Shown here: one piece after another, positions 1 through 9,177 of the stretch
How the letters are laid out: every line of letters begins with the position of its first letter
Numbering within the stretch: the stretch's first letter is position 1
Origin: Caprella mutica
Taxonomy: Eukaryota; Arthropoda; Malacostraca; Amphipoda; Caprellidae
Assembly: GCA_947561585.1 (NCBI GenBank)
Contig: CANNZV010000504.1
Location: 124,001-188,000, forward strand
DNA: 64,000 nt
Direction: 5' to 3'
Translations under genes and position numbers: made by a program
The notes under the pieces: generated by a model
Seen by the model: only the letters and a program-made list of their open reading frames with translations
Database searches by the model: none
What the model was told of the DNA's origin: nothing

Positions 1-18
1 TGCAATTTTCTCTTGCAG

Positions 19-147
19 GCTGCAATGAAGGCTCACAAGACTCAGTATGTTTGGTTCAGAAAGTTGTACATGCTCTTCTCTCGGTACGTAGTGATGAACA
101 CACTCACACCACTCATAGCACCAGTCAAGAAAGAGAGTGAGTGGTGA
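19..147 (+). CDS. PIGL: PIGL last coding exon (GlcNAc-PI de-N-acetylase C-terminus)
   Basis: A TTTTCTCTTGCAG acceptor is followed by 42 in-frame codons and TGA. The encoded stretch HKTQYVWFRKLYMLFSRYVV matches the conserved C-terminus of PIG-L, the ER enzyme that removes the acetyl group from GlcNAc-phosphatidylinositol in the second step of GPI-anchor synthesis (the human protein ends with a similar ..WFRRLYIIFSRY.. segment). The catalytic exons lie left of the window, so only the tail is seen. The last dozen residues, ending KKESEW, have no counterpart in the family as I know it, and they run into the GAGTGAGTGG minisatellite that also supplies the stop. A donor-like GGTACGTAG inside the exon is an alternative splice possibility, but the open frame fits the family better. 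The recognition rests on family knowledge. Confidence 0.75.
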   Translation, partial: AAMKAHKTQYVWFRKLYMLFSRYVVMNTLTPLIAPVKKESEW

Positions 148-355
148 GTGAGTCACCTCTAGAGAGTGAGTGAGTGAGTCACCTCTAGAGAGTGAGTGGT
201 GAGTTAAAGAGTGAGTGGTGAATCACCTCTAGAGAGTGAGTGGTGAGTCACCTATAGAGTTAGTAAGAAAGAAAGAGTGTGAATGAGTGGTGAATCACTT
301 CTAGAGAGTGAGTGATGAGTAAGAAAGAGAGTGAGTGGTGAGTAACCTCTAACTA
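133..355. repeat. Minisatellite of AGAGTGAGTGGTGAGTCACCTC-like units
   Basis: Degenerate tandem units of GAGTGAGTGGTGAGT, separated by CACCTCTAGA spacers, fill about 220 bp. The array begins inside the final PIGL codons and supplies its stop codon. Confidence 0.85.
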
Positions 356-1210
356 CATTCCTTTGCTTAAAATTTAAACTGGAAGAGTTTTTTTATTTTT
401 CTGAGAGAAGAGTCAAAGTTTTATGATTTTCTAAATTTTTTTTCATGTACCCAAACCAAATTCAAGATATCAAACTACATTAAAAACTTAAGTTCATGTT
501 TCAAAGTGGCCAAAATTTCAATACAGATGGGTTAAGTTCAGTTATTTGCCAAATCAATATTTTCGATAATGTAAGAAAAAATATTCAAGTTAACATCTTA
601 ATTTGTTTTTATAATAACTATTAACTCTGTTCTTTTTTATTTTATCACCAATGTGAAACTGTTAAATAACTCAGAACAAACGCAGCTACTTTTTTTGACA
701 ATTTCAACTTTTGTTAACATAGAAAATGTTTGTTGTTTAGATGTTCAAATGCTCAAACCAATTTAATGTGAATCTTTTTGGGAAATGTTCATTAGATATT
801 AAGTCATTTCAGTTTTATTAAGAACTCTGTTCCACTACAAGAAGTAATATCTACATACCCTTGCATTTTAATATCTGTGTCGTATCGATGCCTTATATTA
901 TTTAATAAAATAATTAGCCTTGATAATGTTTCTAATGTAAGTAGCTTTTTATCTGATTAAAATTTAGTAATAATTGTATAAACTTTTCCTCTAGGTTTGT
1001 AGCTACTTTTGTACAAAAATGTAAATGTCTTATTTATTGATCAAATCTTATGATCCTTTGGTTAAATATTTTAAATATTTCTGCTCTGATAATAAAATGA
1101 AACACTCATTCAATTGAATAAGGCTTTGAAATCGTATTAATGAACTTCTAGCTCTTAATCCTATTGCAGATATACTCTCTCATCTTTCAATAAAATATAT
1201 AAATAATCTT
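356..1210. other. PIGL 3' flank, no gene seen
   Basis: AT-rich sequence downstream of PIGL. It should hold the 3' untranslated region and several AATAAA-like hexamers, but I cannot pick the poly(A) site. No coding signal is visible. Confidence 0.5.
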
Positions 1211-1320
1211 AGGGTAAGTTACAATTTATTGGACAGTGCCTCATTTTTAAACATTATGTAAACCAATTTTTTATTGTGATCGTAATTATGAAACCATCCG
1301 ATAAATTGGAACTTGCCCTA
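1211..1320. mobile_element. Short foldback MITE, GGGTAAGTT family
   Basis: It starts AGGGTAAGTTACAATTTATT and ends with the inverted form AATTGGAACTTGCCCT. The same termini occur at least eight more times in the window, so this is a dispersed non-autonomous element. Confidence 0.7.
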
Positions 1321-1608
1321 TCCAATTCTTTTGTGAAAATAATCTTATGATCTCTATTAATTTAAGAATTTACTGGAATATAATAACTTAGTTAGTTTGC
1401 TAATGCAATTTACTAAACATGCTATTAAAATCTGAAGCTAATAAAACTACAAATTATTCATAATGTTGAGACTTTATTTCCTGAATTTAACATTCAAATT
1501 TGTAGAAGAAATATTTAAGAAGCTACAGTAAAATTGCATTATTTTACATAAAAAAATGTCCGATTGTTAGAATTTATTGAAATGTGAAGTAGCCAAATTG
1601 TGATAAAA

Positions 1609-1676
1609 CCCAGGCAACAATGATTTATTCCTGGGATATTAAGGGAATATCCCAGGAATAATGCTTGCTACCTGGG
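1609..1676. repeat. Hairpin with 16 bp perfect stem
   Basis: Positions 1625-1640 and 1646-1661 are perfect inverted copies around a 5 nt loop. An imperfect outer stem (CCCAGG..CCTGGG) extends it. A similar outer motif recurs near 58,005-58,060, so this is probably a small foldback element. Confidence 0.65.
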
Positions 1677-2425
1677 AAAATTATATAACTTTGTTACTAA
1701 TCATAAAATATTTCTAGATGTAACCAAAGAGGAACAAACTCGCTGACTAAACTGTAATTGGTGATTGACAACAACTCCATACTTTGTTTCTAAATTCCCA
1801 TTTTAAGGGGTATCTAGAACACCATTGAACATATTAACTCTTATGAAAGAGATTATAGATTATTTAAAAAGATACAGTTTCAATATTTTAGAGATGAGAC
1901 TAATCTTTAAATAGCTACTTTAAAAATGCCAATAAAAATAATAGCAATGGTTTGCTAGGAAATCTCCTAACTTACTGGCTGAAACACGAGGCAAACCATC
2001 AGAAAAAGATAAGAATTAATTGATAAAATGGACAAAGATTGTCATTCATTTTCATGCAAACAATAAATATAAATTGGTTACATTTAAATAAACAAAGATA
2101 TAAAATAGTCGCAAACAAATTTAGCTCAGAAATAATCCAAAGAAATGTATATTATTGCTAGCTACTATAGATATTTGTGTTAGCTAATGGCACAAATAAA
2201 TTGTAAATGTTCTAATCTACTAATCATTATTTTGCTAATATATTTAATACCAGTGATGGAAGATGGAATGACAATAACTGAATTGAATTGGCTTGGCAAG
2301 ATTCTAGATAAATTGACAATAAAAACAAGAAAACTACAGAAGCTAGGTAACTCCATTACCAATCTTCAACACTAACGCTTTAAATTATATAAAAAATAAA
2401 GTATTTATTTACATTTGCACCAATG
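1677..2425. other. Intergenic region between PIGL and RAB5IF
   Basis: AT-rich sequence without a convincing coding frame. It lies between two convergent genes, so it should contain the 3' end of RAB5IF (minus strand); an AATAAA (plus-strand TTTATT) lies about 20 bp past the RAB5IF stop. Confidence 0.4.
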
Positions 2426-2470
2426 TTAGTCATCAAAGTGTAGACCAGAGTATATAATTATCCACATAAC
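2426..2470 (-). CDS. RAB5IF: RAB5IF exon 4 (terminal)
   Basis: Too short for simple ORF finding. After TTCCAG it encodes VMWIIIYSGLHFDD and TAA, matching the family's end (human ..IWIIFYTAIHYD). Confidence 0.88.
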   Translation of the reverse strand, partial: VMWIIIYSGLHFDD

Positions 2471-4563
2471 CTGGAAAAAAAATTGAAAACAATTAGCTGC
2501 ATTATTAATAAAATATAAATTATATTTTCAAAGAAGCGTGCAAAGGTTGTGACAGTATTTAGTCATTGAAGACTTTAGTATTCTTTCATAATGTACAGTC
2601 AATGAAAAGTGTATTATTCAATAATATTTTTTTTAACAGTTAAGCTACTATTTTAACATTTCCAAAAAGTTACTTTAATATTATAAAATTAGTCCGGGAG
2701 CTAGCTACACAATGACCAATTAAGTCAGATTTTGAAATATTAGAACACTGTGATATGAACAATTAACATCATGTGAAGATACTTTTCTTTGATATAGAAA
2801 ATCACTCACCAAGAATCCAGCAAAAGAGGTGACAAAACCTTCTTTGATTATTTCCCACGCCCCGCCGTAATCATCCTCATCCACGCATTGGAAATTGAAG
2901 GCGTAGTAGTAGACGATGCCAGCACTCACTAGACAGAATCTGACGAATAAGAGGTAATTCTTCAAGTTTTGTATTGTGAACAGTACTCATTATTCAGTAG
3001 AAATAACTTAATAAGTTTAAGACACCTCCAAAAAATGGCAATAATTTTAACCACACTTCTCTATGAAAATTTGAATAGTAGCTATATCTAGATTGGTTGA
3101 TTGCCTAAAATTCAATTTCATTAAGAAAAATATAAAATAAATCAGTTTTCAGGGCTAGAAATAAATGAAAGAAAAAAGAGGATATAGATATTTTAGTAAT
3201 TACATTTACTTCCTTCAGATTACAGAACTTCAACACATCTGTTTTGCATTGAACCAATTGAGTTTTTTATTAGTTTCATTCCAATAACCTTTAATGTAAG
3301 GTTTTCAAAGTTTCTGTATTTTTAAATTTGTCTTCCATCACGATAAACTTTCAAAAACTAATGTTCCCCATCAAATTTACAAAGGGTTTAGTGCAGGTAT
3401 CATGGATATCAACCAAAATAAATAATAATACCGTTTTTTCTTATATGATTCAAAAATCTTGTGGAAAAAGTAGGAGGAGCTTAGCAAAAAGTCTGGTGGA
3501 AAGACTTGAAAAACCCTGCGTGTGTACAGCTCTTTATGTAGGTCTCTCTCATGACCTTCTTCAGATCATGCCAGTAGCACTGGGATACATTGGCCCAATC
3601 CAATTTGGCAAAATGTGATTTTTTGATGAGAAAAAGTTCAATTTGAACGGGCCTGATGGATCCCAGTAAAACTGCATGACTGAAGAAGGTCTTCCAAGAT
3701 AATTAACCCCTTCTAGATATACTCATCAAATTTTCAGAGAATTGTGTTTTAAAAATAAAATTATTGCCAATTTTAGTGGGTCTCTTATACTTATTTTCAT
3801 CCTTTTATAACACCTAAAAATTTAAAATTTCAATGTTTTGACTACTTTTAGTTATCTTCAGGATCTGGATTATATTGGTAATTTTTGAATTGATTAATTC
3901 TATACATCAAATATTTATCTCAAAACTTTTACAGTTAATTAAAAATAAAAGTATAGTACTCAAATAAATTATAATTTTTAAATGAAATAGGTATGCTTAG
4001 GTATATGGAATCAAAAAAATATGAAAAAGAGCAGCTTCACAATTCTTTTTTTCTACTGAAAATTGATTGCACTTAATAAATTCATATCCAATTAGTTAAA
4101 TGGTAAAAAAAAGAATGTCAAAAATTCTGTAACATGCTACTCTTTTAGTTTCCTCCAATATCATAAACATAAGCAGACACAATAGTAGCTAATTAGAATA
4201 TTGCTATTTAATGTCGATAAAGTATCTTTTTACTCACAGAACCAGACCCAGCATTCCTCTGAAGGGTACAATTCCCCAAAGTAAACCTAATATCAGGCCA
4301 AGGATTTGCCTCCCCCAGTAGATCACATCGAGAAAATCATCCTGAGGATGAACACAAACAATTAGTAGCAAGCAATGGGATTTATAGAGCCAAAATATAG
4401 CAACTACTTTATGTTTAGGTTATTGCAAACAAAAAGATAATTCTCTTACCTTTTCCTCCCACTTTGAATTTGCAATGCAAGCTTTATTGAACATATGAGC
4501 TGTGTGGGAGTATTTGGCTTTACTGGACTTGGCAGTACCATTTTTAACAGGTTTGGTATTCAT
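2426..4563 (-). CDS. RAB5IF: RAB5IF / OPTI (GEL complex subunit), complete four-exon gene
   Basis: Four exons (4563-4450, 4341-4238, 2939-2810, 2470-2426) with GT..AG borders join in phase into a 130-residue protein. The core reads WEEK-DDFLDVIYWGRQ, then two hydrophobic spans (about residues 52-70 and 75-90), EDDYGGAWEIIKEGFVTSFA, and a last span near MWIIIYSGLH. This matches the family of human RAB5IF/C20orf24 (about 137 aa), whose core is (D/E)FLDVIYW..Q and EEYGGTWEL.KEGFMTSFA. In vertebrates the protein is an ER membrane subunit of the GET/EMC-like complex that helps insert multipass proteins, and it was earlier linked to respiratory supercomplex assembly. The start ATG at 4563 sits in AAAATG context, and the charged, Lys-rich N-terminus is less conserved, as expected. 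It is convergent with PIGL. Identification is confident; the function is transferred from the family. Confidence 0.92.
2810..2939 (-). CDS. RAB5IF: RAB5IF exon 3
   Basis: Acceptor CGTCAG; encodes FCLVSAGIVYYY and the family signature DDYGGAWEIIKEGFVTSFAG; donor GTGAGT. Confidence 0.93.
3388..3535. mobile_element. Half copy of the ACACACGTAGGG foldback element
   Basis: Lies in RAB5IF intron 2. It carries one arm only: core GCAGGTATCATGGATATCAA, then GTAGGAGGAGCTTAGC and GTCTGGTGGAAAGACTT, ending CTGCGTGTGTACAGCTCTT. Full two-armed copies occur at 30.3, 38.1, 55.2 and 57.7 kb. Confidence 0.8.
3553..3691. mobile_element. Small foldback element (GACCTTCTTCAG arms)
   Basis: Imperfect inverted arms GACCTTCTTCAGATCATGC and GCATGACTGAAGAAGGTC, with a matching CTGGGAT.CAT..GGCCC segment inside each arm. 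It directly abuts the half foldback copy. Confidence 0.7.
4238..4341 (-). CDS. RAB5IF: RAB5IF exon 2
   Basis: Acceptor CCTCAG, then DDFLDVIYWGRQILG and the first membrane span up to RGMLGLV; ends in phase 2 at a GTGAG donor. Confidence 0.92.
4450..4563 (-). CDS. RAB5IF: RAB5IF exon 1
   Basis: 38 codons from ATG to ..SKWEEK, then GTAAGAG donor. Lys/Ser-rich cytosolic N-terminus. Confidence 0.85.
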
Positions 4564-6281
4564 TTTTAGTTATTTTTTATTCTATCAAAACCTAATAAAT
4601 AATTCTGAAAAAATGAATAATAAAAATAGTGTCAATCAGGTTATTTTTCCACATTCCTCGAAATTGCAAAAAAATGGCCTGCAGAAACTGCTAAACATTT
4701 ATCCTATATTTTATTCCCAGTAAAATATATGTAAATTATAGGGAAAAATTGATAATTGTTTGTCTCATATTCTGCAGACAGAATCTTTACATCCTGCTTA
4801 ATTTCAGTTACTAATACGTGAATAATGCCTACAAAATTTCAGTCCTCCACTTATAGTCTACAAAAAAAAAGCGCAAGACATAATAGATAGGTATTAACAT
4901 GTATCTTGCGAAGGGACCCACCAGTGGGTCCCTAGTACCTTCGTTTTTTGAGATATAGCGCAATTACGTTTATGATAGGTTAGGTTAAGTTTGAGGATAT
5001 GGAAACCTAAATTTGTAGTTTATTTATCATTAAACATTCATGAAGTGTGCAGTAAAACAAGCTAGCGGAAACTAAACTACATTAACGGTTTCATGTCACC
5101 AAGATTTCAAGTCACAAAAATGTAAAAGCCTAGTATTATCTTGTAATCTAATATCTTATCTGTATTTGGTGCATAAAATCCCACTGATTTAAAAAATATA
5201 TATATCTATCAAGTTGGCTGATCCACCAACATTTTCCTAATTTATCCACCAAAAATTAGTTGCAACATCCATTAATTTAGCTGCGGGAGAATCTGAATCT
5301 GCTGCTGAGAGTCGGAGAGTAGCTCTCTCTCAAATCAAAGTCTCTGCGAGAGAAGAGACGCATTCTGCAGACTGGACAGACTTCAAAAATCAATGGTAAA
5401 TTGCTAAAAATTGTATAATCCGCAGCATTTAGCAAATAGAGTTCATCTGTTAGCCTAAGCAGTTTTCCAGACTGGTTCCTAGTGAAGATTTTACACTTGG
5501 AAACATCATTAGGAATTTAGGGTCACGCAGGTAAATTCCGGCTCATTCATTTTTTAATTTTTAATTGCGGCCCTCTCAAGAGAGTCTAAAACATTCTGAA
5601 CCGAATTTACACCTAGTTCAAGAGCATGTATAATGTACCAAGTCGCCGATTAATTGTCGACTTAAAATTTGTGAAATTAAGTACCTTTCACATACCTATA
5701 TAGACGACTAATGAGCACTTTAATTAGATAAAATTAAAATTGGTGACTCATAATCATAAACAGCGAAACCGCGCTGTTTCTCTGTTGAAACTGTAAACAA
5801 AGCCGCCATTTTGTTTTGATACTACGCGCTCCATGATGTAGCTACAATTCAAATTGTGTATCAGTTTTCTGTTTTTGGTGTTCTTTTGTTATGAATGATG
5901 TGGTCACTAGTCACTACTTGTCATTTTAATTTGATGCTCTCTGACTAATTATCGGAAAAAAAACAAATGAATAACTGAAAGAAAGTATGCCTCTCTCAGA
6001 CACTGTGTGATTGGCTGGTATCAGTATTCAGTTGTATGCCTCTCTCCGATTGGCTTTTGGCTGATACGCTCTCAATTAATTTAGGTAGTTATAATAATAT
6101 AGGTATAATGACGACTGTCGACTTTAAAAATTGGAATTAAATTATGATGACTGGCGACTGCATTACTAATTTTAGTTGACTTATATTGAAAAAAAAAGAT
6201 ATATTGGAGACTCAACGAACATTCTCTGAAACTAGGAATTTGCATTAAAATGTTGCATTGCTATCAAAAAGAATCGCACCG
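4564..6281. other. RAB5IF upstream region with degraded DNA-element fragments
   Basis: It should hold the RAB5IF promoter and 5' untranslated region, though no clear TATA or initiator stands out. A small hairpin GGGACCCA-CCAG-TGGGTCCC lies at 4913-4932. Around 5161-5290 a TGTATTTGGTGCATAAAATC sequence is a fragment of the hAT-like family found complete at 6282-6519. Confidence 0.5.
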
Positions 6282-6519
6282 CCAGTTTATATTTGGTGCA
6301 CTGAACTCCTCTGACTTTTTCAAAAATCTGAGAAACAGCTGCCATTATTTTTCATCAATTTGTCTAGTCCTCCAACATTTTTCCAGTTTCCTCTCCCAAA
6401 ATCAATGGTAATATAGGAATTAATAGCTAAATATCCTCCGACATTGCAAGAATTTATTTATTGGAGAAATTGAATATCTCCCGATATATCATAGGAATTC
6501 ACCACCAAATACAATCTGG
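6282..6519. mobile_element. 238 bp hAT-like MITE with 8 bp target duplication
   Basis: Left end CCAGTTTATATTTGGTG and right end inverted CCAGATTGTATTTGGTG. Flanking octamers TCGCACCG (6274-6281) and GCGCACCG (6520-6527) match at 7 of 8 positions. An 8 bp duplication is the hallmark of the hAT superfamily. The same termini bound the 3.4 kb element at 18160-21519. Confidence 0.8.
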
Positions 6520-6952
6520 GCGCACCGCAATACCAGACTGCAGAAACTGGTAAATTGTTCTTCAAGAAATAATCTATTTTGGCTTTTGTTCTCAGTAAAA
6601 TACATGTAAACATATGAGGAAATTAAGGATTGTTCGCCCAGAAAATGTTAAAAATGTCCCATGTTTTGCAGACTGGCCGCAATGCATGCTAAAATTTATT
6701 ATTTTAAGTTTTTAACGTGTATTTTGAATGTATGATGTTTCTGTTGCCGCAATTTACCTGCTTTACCCTATGCTTCATGTCTGATGCTTGATTGCTTGTG
6801 AGTTGTGCCAAGTCTGAAAACTTGAAAAGTAAAGCAGGATTTGTGGATTAATCATTAATCCTTCGCAGCGCCCAAGTCCTATTTAATTCCTATGTTCCCA
6901 TAATATTTGCTGCGCCCAAATCCCAATTTCTGTAAAAAAAATCCTGGGTCTG

Positions 6953-7140
6953 ATCCAGTTTGTATTTGGTGCATAAAATCCCACTGACTTTTTCAAAAAG
7001 CTGAAAAATCCACCATAAATTTCCAATAATATGGCTGATCCACCAACATTTTCCCAATTTATCCACTGAAAATTAATGGTAATATAGGAATAAATAGCCA
7101 AAACTCCACCGTCTTTGCTATAATATATATATTTTTTTTT
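6953..7140. mobile_element. Partial copy of the same hAT-like family
   Basis: Begins CCAGTTTGTATTTGGTGC and shares the internal text ATCCACCAACATTTTCCCAA with the fragment near 5.2 kb. No matching right end is found, so it is truncated. Confidence 0.65.
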
Positions 7141-7256
7141 TAAAGACAATATTTTTCCATTAAAAACAAGAAGGATAAAATCTTTACAGAAGAGGAAATT
7201 CCTTCAGGAAACTACGAGTGAGGGGTTGAGTTCCCTGAAGGGGTGGACTTGACCCT

Positions 7257-7840
7257 CTAAAACCTCTCCTTCGTGGCTGAGAGGATGCTGAAGGCATTCC
7301 CTCTCTGGATTGCAAGAGCCATTCGCTGTTGGAACCAGGCAGACTCCCTTGGATCATTCGTTGTCTCAACAAGGCGTCTACCTATGGACTTCATGATTAA
7401 GGAGGTCGTTCTACCGTACGCTCCTGTGGTCTCTATAGCAATTGGCTCAAATATGTATGCATCTCCAAGGGCGGAGTATTTCTGACGTTTACGGTTCTCC
7501 GCAGCCCCGGCAGCTGATCCGGCCTCAACTGCGGAATCATTGAGGTGTGTCTCGGCAAATGTGTCGACACACGTGCAATCCCAAATCAGACTCTTTCCAT
7601 TCATGTAAGGAAACACAGTAATACCATCAGGGCCTTTACCATCACCTCTGTCAAGTCCAGGAGGCTCAAGTACTGAAGGGAGTCCTGCTCTCTGCAAAGC
7701 CCATTTTACCACATCATTCATTGCTGCATGTCTAGGGTGACACCCAGAACTGTACCTACAAGACAGGCCATGCAGTCCTCTGACATCCATCCCACTGCCA
7801 CAGCGGCAAGAATGAAGTTCACAAACTCTGGCACCAACTC
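7257..7840 (-). pseudogene. C-terminal fragment of a second retroelement (RPDG/WDxTCVDT domain)
   Basis: The frame encodes CHPRHAAMNDVVKWALQ, DGKGPDGITVF, LIWDCTCVDT, RKRQKYSALGDAYIFEPIAI and RESAWFQQRMALAIQRGNA. This is the conserved tail found in a group of invertebrate reverse-transcriptase-like mobile genes. The PDG..(x)n..WD.T spacing resembles a PD-(D/E)XK-type nuclease core, but that is inference. It lacks its own polymerase part and a proper start, and sits immediately 3' of the truncated I-like ORF2 on the same strand. It is therefore a fragment brought next to that element by nested insertion or deletion. Confidence 0.7.
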
Positions 7841-7845
7841 TGAGA

Positions 7846-7921
7846 GCAATGGCTACCCTCAGGACCTGTGGATCGAGCTGTGGGCAATGGCTACCCTCAG
7901 GACCTCTGGATCGAGCTCTGA
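7846..7921. repeat. Direct repeat, 2 x 38 bp
   Basis: GCAATGGCTACCCTCAGGAC is repeated 38 bp apart, with one or two differences over the unit. It lies exactly at the junction between the I-like ORF2 and the other retroelement fragment. Confidence 0.85.
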
Positions 7922-9177
7922 TTCTCTTGATTTCTGTCCCTGGTTATATGCTCAAGGAGCAAGTTGGCCTTTGCCGTATCAGTTGCAGCAAAGTCACCAA
8001 TTGGGATGTTTTTAACTGATTGTTTGCCATTTATTGCTTTGATGGTTCTCCAAACTTTGGCTGATGGAGTGTTGCTCTGCAATGTTGATGTGAAATTGAT
8101 CCAAGAGTCTTTCTTTTTCTTTTTAACCAGGTATTTCACTTTAGCTTGACATTTTTTATAATTTATTAAATTTATTTGAGTTGGATGTCGTTGTATCAAG
8201 TTTTTTGCATCATTTCTTTTTTTTATGGAATCTTTGTATTCCTGGTCCCACCAGGGAGTGCATCTCTTGATGCACCCTTCTCCTTTAGACTTGGGTATAT
8301 GTTTTTCTGATACCTTTAATAGTTTTTGAGTTAGTTCTAAGTTATGTGTAGAGGTGTCTAAAGGTAACATGTAACCACCACGCTCCTCAAGATCATCTGC
8401 CCATTTTCTCCAATCCACATTTTTCAGATTCCATCGACTGATAGTTTTCATGTCACTCTTGTGAATAGAAATTCCAACACTCAACTCGATAGGGTAATGA
8501 TCACTCCCAAGATCTTGACCTCTCTCTAGGTCCGCTCTATTAGCAATCTGGTTAGATGCGAAACACAGATCAAGGCAAGAAGAACTTCCGGTTCTATTAT
8601 CAATATATGTAGGAAACTCAGTCTGATTGAGCAGGGAAATATTCCTGATTTCCATTACAGTTTCAAGATTTCTACCAGTGCAATTTTGCCTACCTCTAAA
8701 GTCCCAAAGCGGAGAGTGGGCATTGAAATCCCCCAACCAAATGAAATTATTGCCCATTATGTTCAAGTAATAATTAAGTTCTGTAATATAAATATTTTTG
8801 TGAGGGTTATATATGTTAGCAAGTCTAATTGAACCCAGAGGTCCAGCTATCTCTATTATTTGAATTTCCAGCCCTCCATCTGGGAAAGGTGCAAAGTCAA
8901 TATTTTTATATGTTATATCTTCTCTAATTAAAATTACTAATCCTCCCTTTTCCCCAATTCTGTGTTTCCATTCTGCTTTATACCCCACAAATTTTGGTTC
9001 ATTTTTCTTAACCAGAGTTTCGCACATGCAGGCAAAATCAGGCTTTGTCTCATATATATACTTTCTGATTTCTCCTAGTTTGTTTGAAAGAGAATTACAA
9101 TTGAGTTGTATTATCTGCAATTTTTGTTCACTATTTTTTGTTCTTTTGAGTTTATTAGTTTCAGGATTGTTGTTCAT
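7897..9177 (-). CDS. I-like retrotransposon ORF2, endonuclease only (truncated)
   Basis: 426 residues. The N-terminal apurinic-type endonuclease is recognisable: IIQLNCNSLSNKLGEIRKY, PDFACMCET, the metal-site motif WLGDFNAHSPLWD and LGSDHYPIE. The linker up to AKVWRTIKAINGK aligns with the longer ORF2 at 12.9-16.6 kb, and the frame then ends. Reverse transcriptase and RNase H are missing, so this copy cannot move unaided. The ATG overlaps the ORF1 stop as TAATG, the arrangement used for termination-reinitiation. The two copies differ by many substitutions, so they are not recent duplicates. Confidence 0.9.
   Translation of the reverse strand: MNNNPETNKLKRTKNSEQKLQIIQLNCNSLSNKLGEIRKYIYETKPDFACMCETLVKKNEPKFVGYKAEWKHRIGEKGGLVILIREDITYKNIDFAPFPDGGLEIQIIEIAGPLGSIRLANIYNPHKNIYITELNYYLNIMGNNFIWLGDFNAHSPLWDFRGRQNCTGRNLETVMEIRNISLLNQTEFPTYIDNRTGSSSCLDLCFASNQIANRADLERGQDLGSDHYPIELSVGISIHKSDMKTISRWNLKNVDWRKWADDLEERGGYMLPLDTSTHNLELTQKLLKVSEKHIPKSKGEGCIKRCTPWWDQEYKDSIKKRNDAKNLIQRHPTQINLINYKKCQAKVKYLVKKKKKDSWINFTSTLQSNTPSAKVWRTIKAINGKQSVKNIPIGDFAATDTAKANLLLEHITRDRNQENQSSIQRS

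Noticed and set aside
4502..4723. Plus-strand 73-codon frame near RAB5IF
   Set aside because: It lies antisense to RAB5IF exon 1 and its 5' flank; no homology is visible.
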